Origin: UBA940 sp031547885
Lineage (GTDB): Bacteria > Bacteroidota > Bacteroidia > Bacteroidales > Rikenellaceae
DNA: 47,080 nt
Assembly: GCA_031547885.1 (NCBI GenBank)
Contig: JAVBRO010000027.1
Location: 1 to 47,080 of the forward strand
Reading direction: 5' to 3'
Shown here: in pieces, positions 25,194 to 32,986 of the stretch
How the letters are laid out: every line of letters starts with the position of its first letter
Position numbering within the stretch: the first letter of the stretch is position 1
Notes under the pieces: model-generated
The model's database searches: none
What the model was told of the DNA's origin: nothing
The model's input: only the letters and a program-made list of their open reading frames with translations
Translations under genes and position numbers: made by a program

Positions 25194-27185
25194 TCATTTT
25201 ATAGTTATCACGATCCCGCCGCTGGCCCAGATACCGGGCATCGGGAGGCCGCCGAAATCGCAATATGAAGTATCGGTGATGTTGGTCGCGTCGACGTACA
25301 GCTGTACCCATTTGCGTTCCCACGACAGGCGGCCGTCGAGCAGTAAATAGGGCCTGTATCCCTGTTTCTTGCCATCGGCGGCGATGTAGCTGCCCATGCG
25401 GTCGCAGAAACTCCCCGTCAGCGTGAAGGTAAAATTCCGAAGGAACGAGACCCCGGCCATCGCCGTAACCTTGTGCCGCAGGTAGTCGAGCGCGTATTTC
25501 GAGATGTAGCCGCTTGCGACGTTCATGTCCGAATGGATGTAACCGTAGCTGATCGACGCGATATTAAGCCACCCGCGGCGGTACGCGGCAGTAAGTTCGA
25601 CGCCCGTCGTACCCAGTTTGTTCAGCTGTGTGGAGTACCAGTCGCCGTCTTCGTGCTGTTCCCAATCGATCACGTCGCGCGTGCGGCGGTAATACACTGC
25701 CGCATCGAAAAGCCATCCGTTATCGGCATAGTCCGCAGAAAGGCGGTATGTCATCGCATTTTCGGGTCTCAGGCCGGGATCGGGATGGTATCCTGCGACA
25801 TTGTAGTAGAGGTCGGTGAACGTTGGCAGGCGCATCGAACGGTTAGCGGCGGCCCTTAAATTGAAGAAACCGAAAGGGTTCCATCCGGCCTCGGCGCCGA
25901 AAGCGGCGGCGGTGCCGTAAGGCGTAAGGCTTATAGTTGCCTGCCCGCCCAGCGACCACCAGTTCCACACTTTTAAGTGTCTCAACCATCCGTTGACAAC
26001 ATTACGGCTGGAGCCTTTAGGGTAAAAACCGTCCTGTCCGGGAATCCTGTGCGACGGGTCGGAAAGCGCCTCTCCCATCGCTGTACTGAACAGGCGGTTG
26101 AACATATAATCCACACCCAATGAGGTAGTTCCGGCACGCCGCCAATCATAACCGGCCTTAACTTCAGCTCCGGCATTGTAAGTGGTGTGGTAGTTGAACG
26201 GAATATTGTCGGGATTTCCGCGCTGCATCTCGAACCGGTCGCTGTTCTCGCGGAAACTGACTACTGCATTAACTGTCACTCTCTGCCAGTATTTAACCCA
26301 TTTCAGCGACGCCAGTCCCGTGCGCGTATGCTCGAACTGGTCGGGAAATTTCAGAGAATAAAATCCGTTTGAACCCCAATCGCGCGTTTGAAAACCACCC
26401 TGAAAAATAAATGAACCCGCTTTGGGAGGATGGTATGCGGCCATCGCAAACGCATTGACGTTCCGGAAATCGGTGTTGTAGCGGTAGCCGTCGCTGCGGC
26501 GGTAAGAAGCCGCACCGAAAACCATGAAGCGGTCGCGTGTGCAGGCTCCCGAGAGGTTTCCGTAGGCATATCCCCACGCGCCACCGCTCAGGTTGGCCCG
26601 GATATAGTTGGAATACGATCCGTAAGTGCGGAAATCCACCGCGCCGGAAAGCGCTCCTAGAGATGGCGATCCGTCGCGGATCACGATATCGCCGATGCAG
26701 TCGATGTCGACCGGCAGCGAGTGGGATTGATGCCCCGTGCGGGCATCCGAGAAATTGACGCCGTTAAGCATCACCATTGTCTGATCGAAGGAACCTCCCC
26801 TGATCGAGATGTCGGCCTGAACACCCTTGCCCCCGCGGTCCCTGACGTCGGCCTGAGGCAGAAGGCGCAGCACAGACTCGGCGGTCTGCAGTGGCGCGGC
26901 CTCTTTTTGGGCGACGACATTACGGGTTTGCGACGCCGGATGGGAACGCACCATAACAGAGCGCCCCTTCACCTGAACCGTGTCCAGGTGCATAGTCCGG
27001 TACTGGGCCAATGAATCGACCCCGGCGGTCTGTGCACCCGCGATGTTCGTCGCAAGCAGGATGATCGACATCGCGACGGAAAGTACCCCGATCTTCAGCC
27101 TGCGAAGTCCCGCAAAAGCCGCCCACGGCTTACGCGACCACCGGCGGAAGCACCACAGGCGCTCTGTCCGTTGATGTTTTTTCAT
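25194..27185 (-). CDS. TonB-dependent outer-membrane receptor (BtuB-like)
   Basis: A 663-residue receptor. Residues 1-50 are an unusually long N-terminus: a basic, Trp-rich stretch (WCFRRWSRKPWAAFAGLRR), then the hydrophobic core ending NIAGAQ. The plug domain follows (AESVLRLLPQADVRDRGG, ADISIRGGSFDQTMVMLNGV, DIVIRDGSPSLGALSGAVDF), then a 22-strand-type barrel with alternating aromatic residues to the end. Overall length and plug resemble BtuB and other small-ligand receptors more than SusC. No SusD partner and no cobalamin riboswitch were seen, so the ligand is unknown. A TACATTTG box precedes it. Confidence 0.9.
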   Translation of the reverse strand: MKKHQRTERLWCFRRWSRKPWAAFAGLRRLKIGVLSVAMSIILLATNIAGAQTAGVDSLAQYRTMHLDTVQVKGRSVMVRSHPASQTRNVVAQKEAAPLQTAESVLRLLPQADVRDRGGKGVQADISIRGGSFDQTMVMLNGVNFSDARTGHQSHSLPVDIDCIGDIVIRDGSPSLGALSGAVDFRTYGSYSNYIRANLSGGAWGYAYGNLSGACTRDRFMVFGAASYRRSDGYRYNTDFRNVNAFAMAAYHPPKAGSFIFQGGFQTRDWGSNGFYSLKFPDQFEHTRTGLASLKWVKYWQRVTVNAVVSFRENSDRFEMQRGNPDNIPFNYHTTYNAGAEVKAGYDWRRAGTTSLGVDYMFNRLFSTAMGEALSDPSHRIPGQDGFYPKGSSRNVVNGWLRHLKVWNWWSLGGQATISLTPYGTAAAFGAEAGWNPFGFFNLRAAANRSMRLPTFTDLYYNVAGYHPDPGLRPENAMTYRLSADYADNGWLFDAAVYYRRTRDVIDWEQHEDGDWYSTQLNKLGTTGVELTAAYRRGWLNIASISYGYIHSDMNVASGYISKYALDYLRHKVTAMAGVSFLRNFTFTLTGSFCDRMGSYIAADGKKQGYRPYLLLDGRLSWERKWVQLYVDATNITDTSYCDFGGLPMPGIWASGGIVITIK

Positions 27186-27241
27186 CTTTTGGAAATTAAA
27201 TTTAGATTAGCGTTCCCGGGTGTTTCCCGGAATACAAGTTG

Positions 27242-27249
27242 CAAATGTA
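27242..27249 (-). promoter_or_regulatory. Bacteroidetes -7 box (TACATTTG)
   Basis: Perfect TAnnTTTG on the minus strand, 56 bases before the receptor start. The leader holds an imperfect stem (TTCCGGG/CCCGGAA with one bulge, about 27213-27232). A heptad array begins two bases upstream. Confidence 0.5.
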
Positions 27250-27250
27250 G

Positions 27251-27335
27251 AATGAAAAATGAAGAATGAAGAATATAAAAGACCGCGAAACTATGTTTCG
27301 CACCTAAACTCATGACTCATAACTCATGACTCATA
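27251..27335. repeat. Heptad - hairpin - heptad element before ffh
   Basis: Left array 27251-27278 (AATGAAA, AATGAAG, AATGAAG, AATATAA), hairpin GCGAAAC TAT GTTTCGC (27285-27301), right array 27308-27335 (ACTCATG, ACTCATA, ACTCATG, ACTCATA on the plus strand). It fills the divergent gap between the receptor promoter and the ffh promoter. Confidence 0.85.
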
Positions 27336-27346
27336 ACTTTTTTCAC

Positions 27347-27354
27347 TATCTTTG
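27347..27354 (+). promoter_or_regulatory. Bacteroidetes -7 box (TATCTTTG) for ffh
   Basis: Perfect TAnnTTTG. The predicted start lies near 27361, after the upstream ATG at 27356, so it supports translation from 27380. Confidence 0.65.
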
Positions 27355-27379
27355 CATGCGTAAAAAATTTCTGAAAAAA

Positions 27380-28708
27380 ATGTTTGAAAACCTGACCGAC
27401 AAGCTCGAGAGGTCGTTCAAGATACTCAAGGGCGAAGGAAAGATCACCGAAATAAACGTTGCGGAGACCCTCAAGGAGATCCGCCGCGCACTCATCGACG
27501 CCGACGTAAACTACAAGGTCGCAAAGAGTTTCACCGACCAGGTGAAGGCCAAGGCCATGGGCGAGAACGTCATCAAGGCCGTCAAACCGGGTCAGATGAT
27601 GACCAAGATCGTGCGCGACGAGCTGGCCCAGCTGATGGGCGGCACCGCCACCGACATAAACCTCACCGGCTCTCCGGCGGTCATTCTCATCGCGGGTCTG
27701 CAGGGCTCGGGCAAGACCACTTTCTCGGGCAAGCTGGCGGCGTTCATCAAGAGCAAGCGCGGACGCCAGGTGCTTCTGGTCGCGGGCGACGTCTACCGTC
27801 CGGCCGCTATCGAGCAGTTGAAGATACTGGGCCAGCAGATCGGCGTCGAGGTCTACACCGAAGAGGGCAGCACGAATCCGGTGCAGATCGCCGAAAACGC
27901 CATAAAATACGCCAAGAGCAAGGGCATCAACACGGTCATAGTCGATACCGCAGGGCGTCTGGCCGTCGACGAGCAGATGATGCGGGAGATCACGGCAATA
28001 AAAGCCGCCGTGAAGCCTTCGGAAACCCTGTTCGTGGTCGACTCGATGACCGGCCAGGATGCAGTGAACACCGCGAAGGAGTTCAACGACAGGCTCGATT
28101 TCGACGGCGTGGTGCTGACGAAACTCGACGGCGACACCCGCGGCGGTGCGGCGATCTCGATCCGCTCGGTGGTCAACAAGCCGCTGAAATTCATCTCGTC
28201 GGGCGAGAAAATGGACGCCCTCTCGGTGTTCCATCCCGAGCGCATGGCCGACCGCATCCTCGGCATGGGCGACGTAGTTTCGCTCGTCGAACGCGCCCAG
28301 GAGCAGTATGACGAGGAAGAGGCGCGCAAGACCCGCAAAAAACTCTATAAGGACCAGTTCGACTTCAACGACTTCCTCGACCAGATCAACCAGGTCAAGA
28401 AGATGGGCAACATGAAAGAGCTGATGTCGATGATCCCGGGCGTGGGAAAGGCGATGAAGGATGTCGAGATATCGGACGACGTGTTCAAACAGACCGAGGC
28501 CATAATCGGCTCGATGACGCCCGCCGAGCGCGGAAATCCGGCTCTCATCAACGCATCGCGCCGCGAACGCATCGCGCGCGGCAGCGGCACCACCCTTCCC
28601 GACGTCAACCGCCTGATGAAGCAGTTCGAGCAGAGCCGCAAGATGATGAAATCGGTGGTCGGCGGCGGCGCAAAAGGTATGGCCCAGGCCGCAATGCGAA
28701 GAAGATAA
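27380..28708 (+). CDS. ffh: Signal recognition particle protein Ffh (SRP54)
   Basis: A 442-residue GTPase that binds 4.5S RNA and signal sequences and targets membrane proteins to FtsY. The start MFENLTDKLERSFKILKGEGK is the family's usual beginning; ATG 27356 would fall upstream of the predicted transcript. N domain 1-90; G domain with GLQGSGKTTFSGKLA, DTAGRLAVDEQMM, TKLDGDTRGGAA; the Met-rich M domain from about 300 (KKMGNMKELMSMIPGVGKAM, ASRRERIARGSGT) ends in a Lys/Arg-rich tail. The last codons and stop sit inside a perfect hairpin. No 4.5S RNA gene was recognised in the window. Confidence 0.97.
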   Translation: MFENLTDKLERSFKILKGEGKITEINVAETLKEIRRALIDADVNYKVAKSFTDQVKAKAMGENVIKAVKPGQMMTKIVRDELAQLMGGTATDINLTGSPAVILIAGLQGSGKTTFSGKLAAFIKSKRGRQVLLVAGDVYRPAAIEQLKILGQQIGVEVYTEEGSTNPVQIAENAIKYAKSKGINTVIVDTAGRLAVDEQMMREITAIKAAVKPSETLFVVDSMTGQDAVNTAKEFNDRLDFDGVVLTKLDGDTRGGAAISIRSVVNKPLKFISSGEKMDALSVFHPERMADRILGMGDVVSLVERAQEQYDEEEARKTRKKLYKDQFDFNDFLDQINQVKKMGNMKELMSMIPGVGKAMKDVEISDDVFKQTEAIIGSMTPAERGNPALINASRRERIARGSGTTLPDVNRLMKQFEQSRKMMKSVVGGGAKGMAQAAMRRR

Positions 28709-28720
28709 ATCTTCTTCGCA
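28695..28720 (+). repeat. Perfect hairpin spanning the ffh stop codon
   Basis: TGCGAAGAAG (28695-28704) pairs perfectly with 28711-28720 around ATAAAT. The left arm encodes the C-terminal arginines of Ffh and the loop contains the TAA stop. A heptad array begins at the last base of the stem. Confidence 0.88.
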
Positions 28721-28747
28721 ATTACTAATTACGAATTAAAAATTACG
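28720..28747. repeat. Heptad array after ffh
   Basis: AATTACT, AATTACG, AATTAAA, AATTACG on the plus strand. It lies between the stop-codon hairpin and the ffh terminator. Confidence 0.85.
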
Positions 28748-28750
28748 AGT

Positions 28751-28775
28751 AAACGGGCCCTCGGCCCGTTTTTTC
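28751..28775 (+). terminator. Intrinsic terminator of ffh
   Basis: Stem AAACGGGCC (28751-28759) with GGCCCGTTT (28763-28771), loop CTC, then a T run on the plus strand. Confidence 0.93.
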
Positions 28776-28811
28776 TTTGATATAATCTTAGATTAAAATA
28801 TAAATAAAGAA

Positions 28812-28868
28812 GTGCGAAACAAATGTTCCGCACCTCAATTCGTAATTCGTAATTTGAAATTCGTAATT
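28812..28868. repeat. Hairpin plus inverted heptad array
   Basis: An imperfect hairpin (GTGCGAAACA ... TGTTCCGCAC, 28812-28833) is followed by a heptad array at 28837-28868, which on the minus strand reads AATTACG, AATTTCA, AATTACG, AATTACG. With the array at 28720 it makes an inverted pair around the ffh terminator. Nearly identical arrays follow the pyrE and CDF genes. Confidence 0.8.
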
Positions 28869-28870
28869 GA

Positions 28871-28896
28871 CATTTAACGCTATATGGCGTTAAATG
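28871..28896 (-). repeat. Perfect hairpin spanning the SRPBCC gene stop codon
   Basis: CATTTAACGC (28871-28880) and GCGTTAAATG (28887-28896) form a perfect 10 bp stem around a 6-base loop; the stop codon at 28880-28882 lies at the stem-loop border. The gene end is followed, in its own direction, by this hairpin and then heptads. Confidence 0.88.
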
Positions 28897-29287
28897 TTGC
28901 GGCCATCTGGTCGGCCATCTGGTCGAGGGCGGGCTGGATCTTCTTGCCGACCATCATCTTGATCATCATATTCATCTCGGCGTGCAGCACCAGACGGATG
29001 CGGGTGTCGTAAGGCTCGATCTCTTTCATCTGGGCCCAGAAAGTAAAGCCGAAAGGCGATGAGTCGGCGGCCTCGATCTTTACCAGTTCGCCGGGGACTT
29101 TTTCGGTCATGCGTAGCGTCACGCCGAAACCTTTTACACGGAACGAGCATTCGTCGCCGTTCACGCTCCACTCCTCGACCTTATCGGCGACGAGGGGCGT
29201 GAAGTTATTGAAGTCGGAGAGCACGGCGTATATCATTTCGGCCGGCTTGCGTATCTGCTGCTGTTTGCTTTCGTATTTTTCTAACAT
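28880..29287 (-). CDS. SRPBCC (START-like) superfamily protein
   Basis: A 135-residue protein with the helix-grip fold pattern of small polyketide-cyclase/CoxG-like proteins: N-terminal strand with KQQQIRKPAEMIYAVLSDFNNFTPLV, antiparallel strands (DECSFRVKGFGVTLRMTEKV, FGFTFWAQMKEIEP, TRIRLVLHAEMNMMIKMM), and a long C-terminal helix (KKIQPALDQMADQMAATF). The start is set at MLEKYESK; the nine upstream residues in frame are Ser/Asn-rich and do not fit. The fold makes a hydrophobic cavity for a small ligand, but the ligand is unknown. Heptads and hairpins surround both ends. Confidence 0.8.
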   Translation of the reverse strand: MLEKYESKQQQIRKPAEMIYAVLSDFNNFTPLVADKVEEWSVNGDECSFRVKGFGVTLRMTEKVPGELVKIEAADSSPFGFTFWAQMKEIEPYDTRIRLVLHAEMNMMIKMMVGKKIQPALDQMADQMAATFNAI

Positions 29288-29311
29288 GGAATAACTATTA
29301 CTGGATTGCTT

Positions 29312-29373
29312 CACTGCGCTCGCAATGACGGGAGCCGCAAACTTTCGTAATTCGTAATTTGAAATTCGTAATT
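29312..29373. repeat. Mini-hairpin repeat and heptad array after pyrE
   Basis: ATTGCTTCACTGCGCTCGC AAT at about 29314-29335 is a small palindromic repeat of the GATTGC...GCAATGACG type. A heptad array follows (29343-29373; on the minus strand AATTACG, AATTTCA, AATTACG, AATTACG), and it runs into the pyrE stop codon. Confidence 0.75.
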
Positions 29374-29999
29374 CAGAACCCTGCGGGGTCTTCGCGCCAG
29401 CGGCCGAGCGCCTCGACCTCTTTTTCCTCTATATAGCCCTGTTCCTGGGCGAGTTTTATCAGCGTCGGATAGTCGCTCAGGGTGTCGAGCGCGATGCCTG
29501 CCTTTGCGAAATTATTCACCGCCGTATCGAACGCATAAGTAAAAATAGCCACCATCCCCAGCACGTCGAGTCCGGCATTGCGCAGCGCTTCGGCAGCGGC
29601 CAGCGAACTTCCACCGGTCGAAATGAGGTCTTCGATCACAACTACCTTCTGCCCCTGCTCATACTCGCCCTCGATCTGGTTGGCGAGGCCATGGTCCTTG
29701 GGCGACGAACGGACATATATGAACGGCAGACCCAACTCCTGCGCCACCAGCACCCCGTGGGCGATGGCTCCCGTCGCGACCCCTGCAATGACCTCCGCTT
29801 CGGGATATTTTGCACGGATAAGCTCGACGAACGAATCCCTCACCTGCGCCCTCATCGCCGGATGGGAAAGCACACGGCGGTTGTCGCAGTAAATGGGCGA
29901 GCGCCAGCCCGAAGCCCACGTAAAAAGATTTGCAGGACTGAGTTTAATTGCGTTAATTTGCAATAGCCCTAGGGCCGTTCTTTTTGCTATGGAAGTCAT
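29373..29999 (-). CDS. pyrE: Orotate phosphoribosyltransferase
   Basis: A 208-residue enzyme joining orotate and PRPP to form OMP in pyrimidine synthesis. Key parts: AIKLSPANLFTWASGWRSPIYCDNR near residue 17, VIAGVATGAIAHGVLVAQELG, and the PRPP loop VVVIEDLISTGGSS (about 120-133). ATG at 29999 or 30002. The 5' end overlaps the divergent NUDIX gene, and its promoter box lies inside that gene. The stop codon TGA is the first element of a heptad array. Confidence 0.96.
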   Translation of the reverse strand: MTSIAKRTALGLLQINAIKLSPANLFTWASGWRSPIYCDNRRVLSHPAMRAQVRDSFVELIRAKYPEAEVIAGVATGAIAHGVLVAQELGLPFIYVRSSPKDHGLANQIEGEYEQGQKVVVIEDLISTGGSSLAAAEALRNAGLDVLGMVAIFTYAFDTAVNNFAKAGIALDTLSDYPTLIKLAQEQGYIEEKEVEALGRWREDPAGF

Positions 30000-30000
30000 C

Positions 30001-30615
30001 ATGATGAAGCAGGTTTTTTACGCCGACAAAGTTATCATATTCACCTCCGATTACCAAACTTCCGAAGGGAAAACTTTATTCGTCCCCGAGGGGGGCGGGG
30101 TGGGCATCGACAGGGTGTTGAAAGCGCTGGACGACACACGTATCCTGACTGTCTATTCGGCTGATATAAAAGAGGTTTTTAGCGGTTTCTACCGCCAGTT
30201 CACCCGCGTAGATGCCGCCGGCGGGGCGGTCGTTGCAGGGGACGGGCGGATACTGATGATACGCCGCCGCGGGTTCTGGGACCTGCCGAAAGGGCACCGC
30301 GAACAGGGCGAAGAGATACAGGATTGCGCCCTGCGCGAGGTGGTAGAGGAGTGCGGGATCGACCCGTCTCTGGTCACAATGGGCGGCGAGATCACCCGCA
30401 CGCTCCATTTCTATTGGTATGCGCCCGCCCAGCGCTGGGAGATGAAGCTGACGGTCTGGTACCGTATGTCCTATTCGGGCGATCCGCTGGGCGTTACGCC
30501 CCAGACCGAAGAAGATATCACCGACATCGAATGGTTCGCCCCCGACCAGGCCGAACGCTACGCGCGGGAGAGCTACAAGACGATACAAGAGGTCTTAGAG
30601 AAAATTACGAATTAA
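30001..30615 (+). CDS. NUDIX hydrolase
   Basis: A 204-residue protein. A perfect Nudix box, GHREQGEEIQDCALREVVEECGI, covers roughly residues 100-122 and supplies the metal-binding REVVEE. About 60 residues precede the Nudix fold (TSDYQTSEGKTLFVPEGGG, ILTVYSADIKEVFSGFYRQF), an extension without a motif I know. The substrate is a nucleoside diphosphate linked to another group, not predictable further. The start is 30001 or 30004 (ATGATG), or 29989, and it faces pyrE head to head. The frame ends inside a heptad array (last residues KITN). The S9 peptidase follows at 19 bases. Confidence 0.9.
   Translation: MMKQVFYADKVIIFTSDYQTSEGKTLFVPEGGGVGIDRVLKALDDTRILTVYSADIKEVFSGFYRQFTRVDAAGGAVVAGDGRILMIRRRGFWDLPKGHREQGEEIQDCALREVVEECGIDPSLVTMGGEITRTLHFYWYAPAQRWEMKLTVWYRMSYSGDPLGVTPQTEEDITDIEWFAPDQAERYARESYKTIQEVLEKITN
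30027..30034 (-). promoter_or_regulatory. pyrE -7 box (TAACTTTG) inside the NUDIX gene
   Basis: Perfect TAnnTTTG on the minus strand, 28 bases upstream of the pyrE ATG but within the first codons of the divergent NUDIX gene. A weaker plus-strand box (TTAATTTG, 29953-29960) lies within pyrE. Confidence 0.5.
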
Positions 30616-30630
30616 AAATTACGAATTACG
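30603..30630. repeat. Heptad array between NUDIX and S9 peptidase genes
   Basis: AATTACG, AATTAAA, AATTACG, AATTACG. It provides the NUDIX stop codon and ends three bases before the peptidase ATG, so it forms the whole intergenic leader. Confidence 0.9.
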
Positions 30631-30633
30631 AAT

Positions 30634-32763
30634 ATGAAAAAAACCCTTACCATAACGCTTATTGCAATGACGATGCTTGCAGCCGGATGCGCCGAGAAAA
30701 AAGAAAAATCGCAGCCACTCGAAATAAATAACGCGCTGACCCCCGAAGAGATCACGGCAGCCAAACTGACCCCCGAAGTGATGTGGAAAATGGGCCGTAT
30801 CGGCGAGTTCGCCGTCTCGCCCGACGGTTCGCAGGTTGTCTACGGCCGTACGGACTATAATGTTGCAGAGAACCGCGGCATCACGACTCTGTGGGTGCAG
30901 GATATCCCTGCGGGAGACCTGAAACAGGTGACGGGCTATGACGCCGACGCAAGCAACCCCGTGTGGAGCGCCGACTGCAGCCGCATCTACTTCCTGAGCG
31001 ACCGCAGCGGATCGTCGCAGCTGTGGAGCGTTGCGCCCGACGGGCTGCACATGAAACAACTGTCGAAACTGGACGCCGACATCGAGAATTTCGGCATCGC
31101 GCCTTCCGGCGACAAGATATTCTACATACAGCGGGTGAAGGTCGAGAACCGCGCTTCGTCCGAAATTTATCCCGACCTCGACAAATCCAAGGCGCTGGTC
31201 TACGACGACCTGATGGCGCGCCACTGGAACCGCTGGACGGACGGCACCCACCTGCATATTTTCGTCGCCGATTTCGACGGCCACAAGTTGGACGCGGGAA
31301 AAGACATCATGCCGGGCGAACCGTGGGACGCCCCCATGGAACCCTACTTCGATGCAGCCGAGATCGCGTGGAACAACGCCGGGACGCAATTGGCCTACAC
31401 CTGCAAAAAGATGACCGGGAAGGAGTACGCCCTGTCGACCGACTCCGACATATACCTCTACGACACCGCGTCAGAAACGACGGTCAATATCTGCAAGCCG
31501 CAGGTTGGAGACCACATGCAAGACCGCGCAGTGATGGCGGGTTACGACAAATATCCGGTCTTTTCGCCGGATGACAAAAAAATCGCCTTCCAGAGTATGC
31601 GCCGCGGAGGTAACGAGTCCGACAAGGACCGCCTGTTCGTCTACTACATCGCTTCGAAAGCCTTTGCCGACCTTACGAAGGATTTCGATTACAGCGCCGC
31701 CAATATCATGTGGGACGGCAATGAAAAGATACTGTTCATCGCGCCCTATATCGGCACCCACCAGATGTGCAGCGTCGATCTGGCAGGCAACGTGAACCTC
31801 ATCACCGGCGGCGACCACGACATCAACGCCGCATCGCACCGGGACGGCGTCACGCTGGTTTCGCGCACCCGTATCGACCGCGCCGCCGAACTCTACACCC
31901 TCGATACGGCGACGGGCGAAATGGTGCAACTGACCGACGTCAACAAAGATGTTTTCGACAATATCCGCATGGGCGCCATCGAAAAACGGTGGATCAAAAC
32001 CACCGACGGCAAGGATATGCTGACATGGGTGATCTTCCCGCCGGATTTCGACCCTGCAAAGAAATACCCCACCCTGCTCTACTGCGAAGGCGGTCCTCAG
32101 AGCACCGTCAGCCAGTTCTGGAGCTACCGCTGGAATTTCCAGTTGATGGCGGCACAGGGGTATATCGTCGTTGCGCCCAACCGCCGCGGGACCCCGTCGT
32201 TCGGACAGGAGTGGTTAGATCAGATCTCGGGCGACTACTCGGGCCAGAACATCCGCGACCTTTTGTCGGCGATCGACGACGTGGCGAAGGAGCCGTGGGC
32301 AGACGAAACGCGCCTTGGATGCGTCGGAGCCAGCTACGGCGGCTATTCGTCGTTCTACCTCGCCGGGGTGCATCAAAAACGCTTCAAGGCCTTCATCGCC
32401 CACTGCGGCATCTTCGATTTCGAGAGCATGTACGGCACCACCGAGGAGCTCTTCTTCAGCAACAACGATTACGGCGGCCCCTACTGGAGCAGCAATCCCG
32501 TTGCGGTGCGCTCATACGCCAACTCGCCGCATAAACTGGTCAAAAACTGGGACACCCCGATACTGATAATCACCGGACTGAACGACTTCCGGGTACCTTA
32601 TTCGCAGAGCCTCGAAGCCTTCACCGCAGCCCGTCTTATCGGCGTCGACAGCCGCCTCATAGCATTCGAAAACGAAGCGCACCAGGTCTTCAAACCGCAG
32701 AACAACCTCGCCTGGAACCGCGAATTTTTCGGCTGGCTCGATAAATACGTTAAGGACAATTGA
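30634..32763 (+). CDS. S9 family peptidase (prolyl oligopeptidase type), lipoprotein
   Basis: A 709-residue serine peptidase. The signal has a lipobox (MLAAGC, Cys about 19), so it is anchored in the envelope. Residues about 45-420 form a WD40-like beta propeller (FAVSPDGSQVVYGR, SNPVWSADCSRIYFLSDRSG, PVFSPDDKKIAFQSM). The C-terminal alpha/beta hydrolase has the nucleophile in GASYGGYSS, the acid in TGLNDFRVPYSQS and the base in FENEAHQVFKP. It would cleave short peptides, often after Pro or acylated residues. It shares a transcript with NUDIX upstream and a tiny membrane protein downstream. Confidence 0.94.
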   Translation: MKKTLTITLIAMTMLAAGCAEKKEKSQPLEINNALTPEEITAAKLTPEVMWKMGRIGEFAVSPDGSQVVYGRTDYNVAENRGITTLWVQDIPAGDLKQVTGYDADASNPVWSADCSRIYFLSDRSGSSQLWSVAPDGLHMKQLSKLDADIENFGIAPSGDKIFYIQRVKVENRASSEIYPDLDKSKALVYDDLMARHWNRWTDGTHLHIFVADFDGHKLDAGKDIMPGEPWDAPMEPYFDAAEIAWNNAGTQLAYTCKKMTGKEYALSTDSDIYLYDTASETTVNICKPQVGDHMQDRAVMAGYDKYPVFSPDDKKIAFQSMRRGGNESDKDRLFVYYIASKAFADLTKDFDYSAANIMWDGNEKILFIAPYIGTHQMCSVDLAGNVNLITGGDHDINAASHRDGVTLVSRTRIDRAAELYTLDTATGEMVQLTDVNKDVFDNIRMGAIEKRWIKTTDGKDMLTWVIFPPDFDPAKKYPTLLYCEGGPQSTVSQFWSYRWNFQLMAAQGYIVVAPNRRGTPSFGQEWLDQISGDYSGQNIRDLLSAIDDVAKEPWADETRLGCVGASYGGYSSFYLAGVHQKRFKAFIAHCGIFDFESMYGTTEELFFSNNDYGGPYWSSNPVAVRSYANSPHKLVKNWDTPILIITGLNDFRVPYSQSLEAFTAARLIGVDSRLIAFENEAHQVFKPQNNLAWNREFFGWLDKYVKDN

Positions 32764-32765
32764 CA

Positions 32766-32903
32766 ATGGACAAGCATCTGATAATTGCGATCGTGGTAAG
32801 CCTGCTTGTCGGTGGAGTCGCCGGCCAACTGTTAGGTCCGAAATTGGCGAATTTAGTAAACAAAAAACTCGTAAAACATAAGCATGCCCAAAAGGAAAAG
32901 TAG
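32766..32903 (+). CDS. 45-residue single-pass membrane protein
   Basis: A small frame starting two bases after the peptidase stop: ATG at 32766, TAG at 32901-32903. The product has one hydrophobic helix (HLIIAIVVSLLVGGVAGQLL, about residues 4-23) with small-residue spacing (GGVAG, GP), then a strongly basic tail (NKKLVKHKHAQKEK). Tight spacing, a plausible topology and the following strong terminator argue that it is translated with the peptidase. No homologue is known to me. Confidence 0.6.
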   Translation: MDKHLIIAIVVSLLVGGVAGQLLGPKLANLVNKKLVKHKHAQKEK

Positions 32904-32932
32904 CTGCCTTTTTACATATCCAGGATTCATAT

Positions 32933-32972
32933 ATAAACAGACGGCGCGGAAAATTCCGCGCCGTCTGTTTAT
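32933..32972 (+). terminator. Shared bidirectional terminator
   Basis: Stem of about 17 bp (32933-32949 with 32956-32972) around AAAATT-type loop; core ACAGACGGCGCGG. It separates the peptidase operon from the convergent udk gene. Confidence 0.92.
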
Positions 32973-32986
32973 CAAGCCATCCCGGT

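Noticed and set aside
27186..27250. Cobalamin riboswitch ahead of the BtuB-like receptor
   Set aside because: The leader is only about 50 bases with one small stem and no B12-box sequence.
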